From the NCBI GenBank assembly GCA_030425545.1, contig JAUIAC010000012.1:1-49380 (forward strand): a DNA stretch of 49,380 bases, in the 5' to 3' direction. The notes beneath the pieces were generated by a model, which was not told the DNA's origin, ran no database searches, and saw nothing but the letters and a program-made list of their open reading frames with translations. Below are positions 17,177-24,230 of the stretch, one piece after another. The stretch comes from a bacterium. Its GTDB lineage: Bacteria > Myxococcota_A > UBA9042. The position numbers and the translations under genes were made by a program. Each line of letters starts with the position of its first letter. Position 1 is the first letter of the stretch.

Positions 17177-18016
17177 GTGCGTCGCGTCCCCGCTCCCGCC
17201 CTGCCCCGCGCCTCCCGCTCGCCCAGCCCTGGGCCGCTGCGCCTCGCCACCCTCGCCGCGCTCCCTGTTGTCGCGCTCTCTGTGCTCGCGCTCGGCTGCG
17301 GCAGCGAGCGCGGCAGCACCACCGATCCGGACGGGGGCGGTTCCGGCGCCACAGCACCGGCGTTCGGCGAGGCGTGCACCGCCGACGGCGACTGCGCGCC
17401 CGGCCTGCTGTGCATCGACGGCGACTGGGCGCCGCAGCCCTGGTGCGGCAAGGCCTGCGACAACCCAGGCGACTACTGCGACACCCTGACCACGCACGAC
17501 GTCGGCAGCCTCTGCATCCAGCTGCCCGACGACTTCAAGGGCGCGACCAAGCAGTTCTGCGCTCCCATCTGCACCAACGGCGACACGTGCTCCGGGCTGT
17601 GGTCTGGCTGGGACAAGTGCGCCAAGCCAGCGTGGAAGAACAAGGCGCTCTACAACGACCTGCCGACCAAGGTCTGCCAGTCGCCAGGGACCCACGGTCA
17701 GGTGGTCATCGACCCCGTGGTCTGCGACTGGGAGAGCAAGATCACCGACCCCAAGTACACCAACGCCAAGCAGGTCTGTAAGGCCTACTGCAGCTTCCTC
17801 AAGACCTGTCAGATCTGGGACACGAGCAAGGAGAAGCTGACCTGCTGCCAGTGGCGCTGCTTCCAGGACATGACCCCGGGCGGCAAGGTCGACGACGCGG
17901 TCGAAGACGCCAAGAAGTGCTACGTCACCGCGTTCAACAACGCCCAGGGCACGCCCAAGGTGTGCACGCTCCACGAGGAGCAGTGCCAGCCCATCGGCGA
18001 TCCCCACGCAAAGTAG
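17177..18016 (+). CDS. Cys-rich lipoprotein of unknown function
   Basis: A 279-residue exported lipoprotein. The GTG at 17177 follows GAGAGG with 5-nt spacing and begins a signal peptide ending LALGC (lipobox). After a short Asp/Gly/Ser linker comes a Cys-rich body of about 220 residues. It includes GEACTADGDCAPGLLCIDGDW (a Dickkopf-like or EGF-like CxxDxDCxxGLxC motif common in Myxococcota lipoproteins), a CxPxCTNGDTC unit, and later KAYCSFLKTCQ and TCCQWRCFQDM. About 20 cysteines in all suggest a disulfide-stabilised periplasmic or surface protein. No enzyme signature is present. It stands alone between uspA (divergent) and the next exported protein, 281 bp downstream. Confidence 0.8.
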   Translation: MRRVPAPALPRASRSPSPGPLRLATLAALPVVALSVLALGCGSERGSTTDPDGGGSGATAPAFGEACTADGDCAPGLLCIDGDWAPQPWCGKACDNPGDYCDTLTTHDVGSLCIQLPDDFKGATKQFCAPICTNGDTCSGLWSGWDKCAKPAWKNKALYNDLPTKVCQSPGTHGQVVIDPVVCDWESKITDPKYTNAKQVCKAYCSFLKTCQIWDTSKEKLTCCQWRCFQDMTPGGKVDDAVEDAKKCYVTAFNNAQGTPKVCTLHEEQCQPIGDPHAK

Positions 18017-18297
18017 GCGGCGAGCCCGGTTTTCTGGCCCCTCACGCTCAGGCTGGCACCCTGCGAATGTCACGGTCGCCTCGCGCGTTGTGACAGCCAG
18101 GGTCTCCGAGCGACGCGCCACATGTGCCGTCGACGGCAGGGCGACGGTCCCCCGCCGCTCCACGGGTCCCTGTGAACCTTGGGTCGCGAGACGTCAGCGC
18201 GCAGTGACGCTGAGGTCGTGGCGACCCGCGGCGGCCCCCACAGCCGCCCCGGCACGCGGCCCACCGCCGTCTGCGCCGCCCTTGGGAGGAAGTTGTC
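18017..18297. other. Intergenic region between two exported-protein genes
   Basis: These 281 bp contain no gene-like frame with a plausible start. A 16-bp sequence AGCCCGGTTTTCTGGC (18023-18038) is repeated exactly at 46551-46566 upstream of the peroxiredoxin gene. No promoter could be assigned with confidence. Confidence 0.4.
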
Positions 18298-18921
18298 ATG
18301 CGTCCGCTGCTCGCTCTCGCCACCTTGTCTGCCGCCGTTGTGCTCACCGCCGCGGCACCCGCGCACGCCATCGACGTCTACGTCAACGGCATCAAGGCCA
18401 CCGGCCTCAAAGGCGCCGACCTCACCAACTGCACCGTGAAGTTCGACGCGCTGGGGAACCTGCACATCATCTCGCCCGGCTATCGCGTCATCACCGACAC
18501 GGCCGGCAAGCCCGTTCGCGTTACCGGCTCGTCGGACTTCGGCAACGTCAAGGCGAAGGTGGCCAAGCCCAAGCAGCGCTACGTGCTGCTGTACCGCCCC
18601 AACCCGAAGGTGCCCTACGCCTTCACCATCTACGTGAACGCCAAGAAGTTCCGGGACATCCAGCTCAACACCGGGCCGTTCACGGTGGACCTGACAGCGC
18701 GTCTGCACCGCGGCGCGAACGCCATCCGCGTGGTCGGCAAGCCCATGGGCACCGCGCCGCCAACGGGCAGCGAGTCGGACGTCACCCGGCTGACCGTGCT
18801 CTCGGGCAACGAGCGGCCGGACGGCACCTTCGTAGCCAAGCACCCGCCCGTGTGGGAGCTGGTGCGCGCCGCCGTGGACCGCAAGCCCATCGATCGCACC
18901 AGCACGCTCGTGGTGGAGTAG
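18298..18921 (+). CDS. Exported beta-rich protein of unknown function
   Basis: A 207-residue protein with a cleavable signal peptide (MRPLLALATLSAAVVLTAAA-PAHA), presumably periplasmic or secreted. The mature part begins IDVYVNGIKATGLKGADLTNC and consists mainly of predicted strands: KFDALGNLHIISPGYRVI, QRYVLLYRPN, YAFTIYVNAKKF and GANAIRVVGK. It contains a single Cys and resembles a double beta-sandwich or carbohydrate-binding-like fold, without a recognisable family motif. The ATG follows GGGAGG with 8-nt spacing. Its last codons contain GGTGGAG, which may serve as the ribosome-binding site of the following EpmA-like gene (see 18925), suggesting cotranscription. Confidence 0.8.
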   Translation: MRPLLALATLSAAVVLTAAAPAHAIDVYVNGIKATGLKGADLTNCTVKFDALGNLHIISPGYRVITDTAGKPVRVTGSSDFGNVKAKVAKPKQRYVLLYRPNPKVPYAFTIYVNAKKFRDIQLNTGPFTVDLTARLHRGANAIRVVGKPMGTAPPTGSESDVTRLTVLSGNERPDGTFVAKHPPVWELVRAAVDRKPIDRTSTLVVE

Positions 18922-18924
18922 ACG

Positions 18925-19137
18925 CTGAGCGCGCCCGCCAGTCAGCCCCGCGGCACCCTCGCGCGGGTCCTCGCTGTCGACGAGGGGACCGCCACGCTGT
19001 GGATCGCCGGTCGCGTCTTTCCCCATCCAGCCCACATCGCCCTGCAGCCTGGAGACCTGGTCCGCCTCGGCGATCGCGGCCTCGAGCTGCTGCAGCGACC
19101 GGCCCGACTGCCGCGGTCCCAGGGCGACCTGGCCCGC
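18925..19137 (+). other. Probable N-terminal extension of EpmA, possibly initiated at CTG
   Basis: These 71 in-frame codons ahead of the ATG at 19138 are open and have GC-rich third positions (about 86 per cent). They encode a protein-like segment (LARVLAVDEGTATLWIAGR, then LQPGDLVRLGDRGLELL) resembling a small beta-barrel. No ATG, GTG or TTG is in frame. GGAG (18915-18918) lies 6 nt before CTG 18925, whereas the ATG at 19138 has no ribosome-binding site. It may be translated as part of epmA. Confidence 0.5.
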
Positions 19138-20145
19138 ATGTCAGCCGACCAGGGCCTGCGCTTCCGCGCTGTGTTGGAGCGCGCGGCGCTGCTCCGCGCG
19201 CTGCGGTCGTACTTCGACTCAGAGGGCTTCACCGAGGTGGATCCGCCCGCCATGGCGACCTGCCCGGGACTGGAGCTGCACCTCGACGCCGTCGGCGCAC
19301 ACCTGCGGGAAGGCATGGGGGGCGACCCGGTCCGACGCTGGCTGGTGACCAGCCCCGAGTTCCACATGAAGCGGCTGCTCTCCGCTGGCTTCGAGCGCAT
19401 CTACACCATCGGCAAGGCCTTCCGCTCCGGGGAGCGCGGCGGGTGGCACAACCCCGAGTTCTCGATGCTCGAGTGGTACCGCGTCGACGCCCGCTACCCC
19501 GCGATCGTCGACGACCTGCTCGCGCTGCTGCCTCGGTGCGCGAGCGCGGTGTCCAAGGTGAGGGAGAGCCGCGGCCAACCGGCGCTGCCGCCACTGGGCC
19601 CTGTGCTGCGGGTGAGCTTCGCCGAGGCGCTGGGGCGCTGGGCGGGGCTCGACATCCGCGACGCCGACCTGCCGACGCTCCACGAGCGTGCGCTCGCGCT
19701 GGGCCTGGACGTGCGGCCGGACGACGACGAGGCCGACGTGCTCCTGCAGGCCATGGTGGAGCGCGCCGAGCCCCGGCTGCCCACCGACGAGATCGTCGTC
19801 ATCGAGCGGTGGCCGGCGTGCCTGGCCTCCCTCGCGGCCCGCGATCCCAGCGCGCCAGACATCGCGGAGCGCTTCGAGGTCTACGTCCGCGGCGTCGAGC
19901 TGGCCAACGGCTTCACGGAGCTGGTGGACGCGGCCGAACAGCGCGCCCGCTTTGCCCAGGACCTCGCGGATCGCCAGCGGCTCGGACGGCCGGTCTACCC
20001 GGTCGACGAGCGCTTCCTGGCCGCGCTGGAAGAGGGCTGCCCGCCAGCCGCGGGTGTGGCGGTCGGGGTCGACCGGCTGCTGATGGTGCTCGGGGGCTAC
20101 GACGACATCGACCAGGTGCTCGCGTTCCCCTTCGAGCGCGCCTGA
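19138..20145 (+). CDS. epmA: EF-P lysyl ligase EpmA-like (class II lysyl-tRNA synthetase paralogue)
   Basis: 335 residues from the first canonical start, close in length to E. coli EpmA (325), which attaches beta-lysine to elongation factor P. It is a class II catalytic core without the tRNA anticodon-binding domain. Motif 2 region: VTSPEFHMKRLLSAGFERIY, then FRSGERGGWHNPEFSMLEWYR. C-terminal part: ERFEVYVRGVELANGFTEL. Motif 3: AAGVAVGVDRLLMVLGG. All signature residues are present, so it looks active. No epmB (lysine 2,3-aminomutase) or efp gene is in this window. The ATG lacks a ribosome-binding site and the frame continues 71 codons upstream, so the true protein may be about 406 residues. 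It is 1 bp into an 8-bp repeat tract at its stop. Confidence 0.87.
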   Translation: MSADQGLRFRAVLERAALLRALRSYFDSEGFTEVDPPAMATCPGLELHLDAVGAHLREGMGGDPVRRWLVTSPEFHMKRLLSAGFERIYTIGKAFRSGERGGWHNPEFSMLEWYRVDARYPAIVDDLLALLPRCASAVSKVRESRGQPALPPLGPVLRVSFAEALGRWAGLDIRDADLPTLHERALALGLDVRPDDDEADVLLQAMVERAEPRLPTDEIVVIERWPACLASLAARDPSAPDIAERFEVYVRGVELANGFTELVDAAEQRARFAQDLADRQRLGRPVYPVDERFLAALEEGCPPAAGVAVGVDRLLMVLGGYDDIDQVLAFPFERA

Positions 20146-20222
20146 GCGACTGAGCGACTGAGCGTCTGAGCGTCTGAGCGTCTGAGCGTCTGGGCGACTG
20201 AGCGACCGAGCGACTGAGCGCA
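20143..20222. repeat. About ten tandem 8-bp repeats (TGAGCGAC/TGAGCGTC)
   Basis: Starting inside the epmA stop codon, the octamer TGAGCG(A/T)C repeats about ten times with a few substitutions (one TGGGCGAC, one CGAGCGAC-type copy). It sits at the 3' junction of convergent genes. It is followed by GGGGCACGG-type repeats to about 20292. It is too short-period for CRISPR. Confidence 0.85.
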
Positions 20223-20229
20223 GCGGCCA

Positions 20230-20292
20230 GGGCACGCCGCCGGGGGCACGGGGCACGTCTGCACGTCGGGGCACGGGGCATGTCGGGGCACG
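20230..20292. repeat. Short GGGGCACGG-type direct repeats
   Basis: The core CGGGGCACGGG recurs about three times with CACGTC/CATGTC variants between copies, directly after the octamer tract. No function is evident. Confidence 0.6.
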
Positions 20293-20313
20293 GGGACCTG
20301 ACACTGGCCGCCC

Positions 20314-20356
20314 CAAAACGCAGCGACCCCCGCTGTGGCAAGCCACAGCGGGGGTC
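20314..20356 (-). terminator. Intrinsic terminator of the tail-tube gene
   Basis: On the minus strand, a perfect 15-bp stem with a 2-nt central loop (arms 20325-20339 and 20342-20356, GACCCCCGCTGTGGC/GCCACAGCGGGGGTC) is followed by GCTGCGTTTT. It lies about 85 nt after the stop codon of the tail-tube gene. Confidence 0.75.
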
Positions 20357-20370
20357 ACGCGAAACGGTGA

Positions 20371-20436
20371 GCGCTGTACGTCGAGGTCGAGACCTCGCAG
20401 CGCCGAGCCGGGTTCGCCAGAGCCGGTTGAGGCTCT
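20371..20436 (-). other. Two further hairpins in the 3' UTR of the tail-tube gene
   Basis: One stem pairs CGAGGTC (20382-20388) with GACCTCG (20391-20397) and extends through GCGCTG/CAGCGC (20371-20376 with 20398-20403). A second, AGAGCC/GGCTCT (20419-20424 with 20431-20436), lies just after the stop codon. With the terminator they form a compact three-hairpin 3' UTR. Confidence 0.55.
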
Positions 20437-20440
20437 AGGC

Positions 20441-20872
20441 TTAGCCGCGCTCGAGCTTCTCGACCGCCAGCTCGAGCTCCTCGACGTTGACGTCGGTGCC
20501 CTTGCCGTCGAGGGTGAAGCCCTTCCACTTGGTGGGCCAACCCTCGAAGAAGTTGTAGCGCATGACCTCGGAGCCGTCGTCGGCGCAGAGGATGATGCTG
20601 CCGCTCTTGCGCTGCACCTTGCCCTCGATCACGGCCTTACGCCACTCCCAGAGCTCGGTGTTGTTGATGTAGCCGCGCTTGAGCGTGATGTTGCTGTACT
20701 TGGTGCGACCCGGGCGCTTGCGCAGGATCAGGTCGTCGCCGTCCTGGTACTCCACGATCTCCGTCTCGGAGTCGAGGCCCTCGACGTTCCGGAACGCGCC
20801 GGTGGTCACGCCCTCGATCTCGATCTTGAAGTTGAAGTTACCGATGTGGTCAAACTGTCGACGGTTTGGCAT
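20441..20872 (-). CDS. Phage/contractile-injection-system tail tube protein (gp19 family)
   Basis: A 143-residue protein of the T4 gp19-like tail-tube family, which stacks as hexameric rings to form the inner tube of contractile tails and extracellular injection systems. Typical features: the N-terminal FDHIGNFNFKIEIEGVTTGAF, then RNVEGLDSETEIVEYQDGDD, LRKRPGRTKYSNITLKRGY, and ELWEWRKAVIEGK near the middle. The C-terminal half is VMRYNFFEGWPTKWKGFTLDGK. Length is normal for the family. The ATG follows GGAGGG closely. No sheath, baseplate, spike, ATPase or other phage gene is nearby, so it is an orphan. It has its own terminator, implying a monocistronic transcript. The sequence looks intact and conserved rather than decaying. 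Confidence 0.9.
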   Translation of the reverse strand: MPNRRQFDHIGNFNFKIEIEGVTTGAFRNVEGLDSETEIVEYQDGDDLILRKRPGRTKYSNITLKRGYINNTELWEWRKAVIEGKVQRKSGSIILCADDGSEVMRYNFFEGWPTKWKGFTLDGKGTDVNVEELELAVEKLERG

Positions 20873-21357
20873 TGGAGCCCTCCATTCGGCCCGACAGGCC
20901 GCGGAAACCAGGGTAAAACTGAGGCGTCGAGCGGAGTGCTCTCAACCTCCTGGCCTTGTTCCTGCGCCGAGCCACGTTGGGCACCGACGCCAGGAGCCAG
21001 TCGATGACCCGCGCCTGCGCGCTCTTGGGCCACCTGGCACGGGCGAAGTTGGCGAAGCCGCGTTCGTAGTCCCCGTACGTGCGAGCGAACTTGGCGCTTC
21101 CTGCCGCTCGCGTCAATGGATTCCGCCAAGACGCGTCAAAGAGGTGGCGACTCCACACCCCAGGCAGCTGCTCCGAGGCGGTGGCGCCAGGGGGGCTGGG
21201 GTCGCCCGGCCAGCGCGCGGACCGGACACGGGCGAGCTGCACGCGGCAGCGCAGTCGCGCGGATGGCGGGGAGCGACCTGACATGCACGGGTTTCGTCGG
21301 CAGGCGACTTCCGCTAGGTTCCCGCCGCCCGATTCGGGGCGCGGAGGGACGCGATCC
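20873..21357. other. 485-bp intergenic region upstream of the tail-tube gene (-) and the isocitrate dehydrogenase gene (+)
   Basis: No gene could be assigned. A minus-strand frame covering about 20850-21359 is open, but its start and length are arbitrary and its stop lies inside the tail-tube gene. The part at about 20880-21110 is moderately protein-like (AKFARTYGDYERGFANFARA). On the minus strand two TTGACG hexamers lie about 23 bp apart near 21115-21145 without a clear -10 box. On the plus strand TAGGTT (21315-21320) lies 38 bp before the dehydrogenase start. Confidence 0.4.
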
Positions 21358-22365
21358 ATGAGCTACGAGTTTACCCTGATCGAGGGCGACGGCATCGGCC
21401 CGGAGGTCACGGCGGCGACGATCCGTGTGCTCGACGCGGCGGGCGTCGACATCCAGTGGCGGCCTGTGCCCACGGGCGCCGCCGCGGTGGAGAGCCACGG
21501 CACGCCCTTGCCCGACGAGACCCTGCGCAGCGTGCAGCAGACCCGCGTCGCGCTGAAGGGGCCGATCACCACCCCGGTCGGGCACGGCTTCACCTCGGTG
21601 AACGTGGCCATCCGGCAGGCGCTCGATCTCTACGTCAGCCTGCGGCCGGTCAAGTCGATCCCCGGGGTGCCAACGCGCCACGAGAACGTCGACCTCGTCG
21701 TGTTCCGGGAGAACACCGAGGGGCTCTACTCCGGCCGTGAGCACTCCCCGGTGGACGGTGTGGTCGAGACCCTGCGGGTGATCACCGATCGCGCCTGCCG
21801 CAACATCACCACCTGGGCCAATGAGTACGTGCGCAACGAGGGCCGCCGGAAGCTGACCCTGGTCCACAAGGCGTCGATCATGAAGCTGAGCGACGGCCTC
21901 TTCCTCGACGCCTTCCACGCCGTGGCGGACAACTATCCCTTCGTGACCCACGAGGCGCGGCTCGTGGACGACGTGGTCCGCGGCCTGGTCATCGACCCGA
22001 GCCAGTATGACTGCATGGTCATGGAGAACCTCTACGGCGACGTGCTCAGCGATCTCTGCGCCGGGCTGGTCGGCGGGCTGGGCGTGGTGCCCGGGGCCAA
22101 CATCGGCGATCGCTTCGCCGTGTTCGAGGCGGTGCACGGCTCGGCGCCCGACATCGCGGGCAAGGGCATCGCCAACCCGACCGCGCTGATTCATTCGGGG
22201 GTCTTGCTGCTCCGCCACATCGGCGAGCGCCGCGCGGCCGAGTCGGTCGAGCGGGCCCTCTTCACCGTGCTCGAGCGCGGTGAGGTGCGCACCGGGGACC
22301 TCGGGGGCACCGCCAACACGGCCCAGTTCACCGACGCCATCATCGCTGAGCTCCAGCAGAGCTGA
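21358..22365 (+). CDS. NAD-dependent isocitrate dehydrogenase-like protein (catalytic subunit)
   Basis: A 335-residue beta-decarboxylating dehydrogenase of the isocitrate/isopropylmalate family. It is closest in pattern to short NAD-isocitrate dehydrogenases and mitochondrial IDH3-alpha, converting isocitrate to 2-oxoglutarate in the TCA cycle. GDGIGPEV opens the fold. LKGPITTPVG with Ser80/Asn82, Arg86, Arg96, Arg117, Tyr124 and Lys171 forms the substrate/catalytic set. Metal ligands are Asp204, Asp228 and Asp232 (NLYGDVLSD). HGSAPDIAGKGIANP (260-274) is the intact NAD-adenine loop. Short-form homologues such as isopropylmalate dehydrogenase are the alternative; no leu genes are near. GGAGGG lies 10 nt before the ATG. 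It is followed 117 bp later by a paralogue and then a ferredoxin. Confidence 0.87.
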   Translation: MSYEFTLIEGDGIGPEVTAATIRVLDAAGVDIQWRPVPTGAAAVESHGTPLPDETLRSVQQTRVALKGPITTPVGHGFTSVNVAIRQALDLYVSLRPVKSIPGVPTRHENVDLVVFRENTEGLYSGREHSPVDGVVETLRVITDRACRNITTWANEYVRNEGRRKLTLVHKASIMKLSDGLFLDAFHAVADNYPFVTHEARLVDDVVRGLVIDPSQYDCMVMENLYGDVLSDLCAGLVGGLGVVPGANIGDRFAVFEAVHGSAPDIAGKGIANPTALIHSGVLLLRHIGERRAAESVERALFTVLERGEVRTGDLGGTANTAQFTDAIIAELQQS

Positions 22366-22482
22366 GCCCACGCACTTGCCTCCCCGCTGGCGCCCGCGCC
22401 ACCCGAGCCGCCCGAAGCGGGCTCGCCGCGACCGCCGCTCCCTGGCCTGCGCCAGCGACCTCGCCTCCCAGGAGTCCCGATC

Positions 22483-23499
22483 ATGAGTGATCCCCATACC
22501 GTAGCCCTGCTCCAGGGCGGGCCGACCAGCGACGCCCTCAGCGAGGCGGTGCAGCGCGTGATCACGGCGTCCGGCGTCACCATTCAGTGGCAGCCGCTGT
22601 CCGCCGGCGTGCGCGCGGTCGAGGAGTGCGGCGACCCGATGCCCGCGGCCACGGTGGCGGCGATCCGGGCGGCGGGCCTGTGCCTGAAGCCGCTGCTGCG
22701 CACCCCGGTCGGCGGGGGCTACACCTCGCCCAACGTGACCCTGCGTCAGGAGCTGGGCGTGTTCGCCGGTGTGCGCGCCGTGAAGAGCCTGCCCGGGCTG
22801 TCGAGCCGCTACGACAACGTCGACCTGATCCTCGTGCGCGAGCTCACAGAGGGCACGTACGCCGGCATCGAGCACACCATCGTCCCGGGCGTGGTCGAGA
22901 CCATCAAGGTCATGACCCGCGACAAGGCCGAGCAGGTCATCCGCTTCGCCTTCGACGAGGCCCGGCGCCGGGGTCGCAAGCAGGTCACGGTGGTCCACAA
23001 GGCCAACATCATGAAGATGAGCGACGGCATGTTCCGCAACATCGGCCGTGAGATCGCGGCGGACTACCCGGACATCGCGCACCGCGACATCATCGCCGAC
23101 AACGCTGCGATGCAGATGGTCGCGCGGCCCGAGCAGTTCGACGTCCTGGTGGCGGGGAACCTCTTTGGCGACATCCTGGGCGACATCGGCTCAGGGCTCG
23201 TGGGGTCCAACCTCCTGGTCACCAGCGTCAACGCGGCGCCGGGCGTGCAGGTCTTCGAGGCCACCGGCCATGTCGGCGGCGTCACCAACCACCGGGGCGA
23301 GCTCAGCGCCAGCCCGCTCGCGCTGCTGATGCCCGCGATCGACCTGCTGCGCTTCATCGGCGAGCCCGACGCGGCGGCCCGAGTCCTCGGCGCGGTCACG
23401 GACGTGCTGCGGGCGGGCGTCGACGTCACGCCGGCCCACGGCGGTGTGGCCTCGACAAGCACCATGGCCGACGCCATTATCGCCGCCATGCAGGCCTGA
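22483..23499 (+). CDS. Isocitrate dehydrogenase paralogue with degenerate cofactor site (probable regulatory subunit)
   Basis: A 338-residue paralogue of the preceding gene, collinear over its whole length. The opening GDGIGPE motif is replaced by QGGPTSDA, and LKGP has become LKPL. The substrate-site residues persist: Ser82, Asn84, Arg88, Arg98, Arg119, Tyr126, Lys173 and the metal-type Asp206/230/234 in NLFGDILGD. The NAD loop HGSAPDIAG..ANP is lost and reads TGHVGGVTNHRGELSASP. This combination parallels the eukaryotic IDH3 beta/gamma regulatory subunits, which bind citrate/isocitrate but do not use NAD productively. An AGGAG sequence precedes the ATG by 8 nt. Physical partnership with the upstream subunit is inferred from adjacency and sequence only. 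Confidence 0.82.
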   Translation: MSDPHTVALLQGGPTSDALSEAVQRVITASGVTIQWQPLSAGVRAVEECGDPMPAATVAAIRAAGLCLKPLLRTPVGGGYTSPNVTLRQELGVFAGVRAVKSLPGLSSRYDNVDLILVRELTEGTYAGIEHTIVPGVVETIKVMTRDKAEQVIRFAFDEARRRGRKQVTVVHKANIMKMSDGMFRNIGREIAADYPDIAHRDIIADNAAMQMVARPEQFDVLVAGNLFGDILGDIGSGLVGSNLLVTSVNAAPGVQVFEATGHVGGVTNHRGELSASPLALLMPAIDLLRFIGEPDAAARVLGAVTDVLRAGVDVTPAHGGVASTSTMADAIIAAMQA

Positions 23500-23635
23500 C
23501 CCGCGCCGCGATCGTCGTCGCAAGTCTGCGCCCTCCTGCCCGAGCTCGGCTCTGGCGGGTCGACCCGCAAGGCGTCCGGACCCACCGCCCTGGACGTCAA
23601 CGAGTTTCCCAACCCCCGAACGAACGGAGCGCCCC

Positions 23636-23989
23636 ATGGCCTACATCATCACCCGGCTCTGCGTGGACTGTAAGGACACCGCCTGCGCCGACGTCTGCCC
23701 GGTCGAGTGCATCTACGAGTACAAGGGCGACGACAACAAGACGTTCCCCAACCAGCTCTACATCAACCCCGACGAGTGCATCGACTGCACCAACTGCGAG
23801 CCCGCGTGCCCGTGGAAGGCCATCTTCGAGGAAGACGAGACGCCCGACGCGTTCCAGGACGACATCGCGCTGAACTACAAGATGGTCGATCACGAGGACG
23901 ACTTCGAGATCGCCGAGGTCACCAAGAGCCACGCGCCGACCCAGGACGAGGTCGAGGCCAACTTCAGCAAGTACGACTACGCGCCTTAG
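23636..23989 (+). CDS. fdxA: 7Fe ferredoxin (3Fe-4S/4Fe-4S), FdxA-like
   Basis: A 117-residue soluble electron carrier. The first cluster region is CVDCKDTACADVCPVEC (Cys9, 12, 17, 21, 25) and the second CIDCTNCEPACPWKAIF (Cys48, 51, 54, 58), matching the Azotobacter FdxA pattern. A C-terminal acidic extension of about 50 residues (from DETPDAFQDDIALNYK) follows, as in that family. Ligand count suggests one 3Fe-4S and one 4Fe-4S cluster, but Cys12/Cys17 spacing would also allow two 4Fe-4S clusters. GGAG lies 6 nt before the ATG. It is third in a row after the two isocitrate-dehydrogenase genes, 136 bp downstream, so a link to TCA-cycle redox or a 2-oxoacid:ferredoxin enzyme is plausible but unproven. 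Confidence 0.9.
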   Translation: MAYIITRLCVDCKDTACADVCPVECIYEYKGDDNKTFPNQLYINPDECIDCTNCEPACPWKAIFEEDETPDAFQDDIALNYKMVDHEDDFEIAEVTKSHAPTQDEVEANFSKYDYAP

Positions 23990-23990
23990 A

Positions 23991-24046
23991 TCGCCGCCCT
24001 TTGTGGCGACATCGTCCGCGCGGCGCCCCTGTGGCTCCGCGCGGAC
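23991..24046 (+). terminator. Hairpins downstream of the ferredoxin gene
   Basis: TCGCC/GGCGA (23991-23995 with 24005-24009) is followed by a perfect 10-bp stem GTCCGCGCGG/CCGCGCGGAC (24014-24023 with 24037-24046). Neither has a T tract, so intrinsic termination is only possible. A third 7-bp stem lies at 24134-24156. Confidence 0.3.
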
Positions 24047-24230
24047 GCGTGCGTCAGGGGCCCGGAGCGCCGCGCGGACGCTGGGTCGCTTTCTTGCGGC
24101 CACCGCGGGCTCGCCACACCCTGTGACAGCGGAGCGCGCTGCGGATCCCAGCGCGCACCCGGCCTGACCCCGTGTCGGGACGCATCCGCCCGGCGCCAGC
24201 GCGCGGCCGGTCCCCCGACTCCCGTAGACG

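Noticed and set aside
18023..18038. 16-bp identical sequence also at 46551-46566
   Set aside because: A single repeat of this length in a GC-biased 49-kb window is compatible with chance; no role could be tied to it.
20143..20222. Octamer tract considered as a CRISPR array
   Set aside because: Units are 8 bp, contiguous, without spacers, and there are no cas genes.
20441..20872. Tail-tube gene considered as evidence of a prophage
   Set aside because: No other phage gene, integrase or attachment site is visible in 49 kb and flanking genes are housekeeping.
24134..24156. Third inverted repeat downstream of the ferredoxin gene as a terminator or operator
   Set aside because: 7-bp stem without T tract or AT-rich context; similar stems occur often by chance in DNA this GC-rich.
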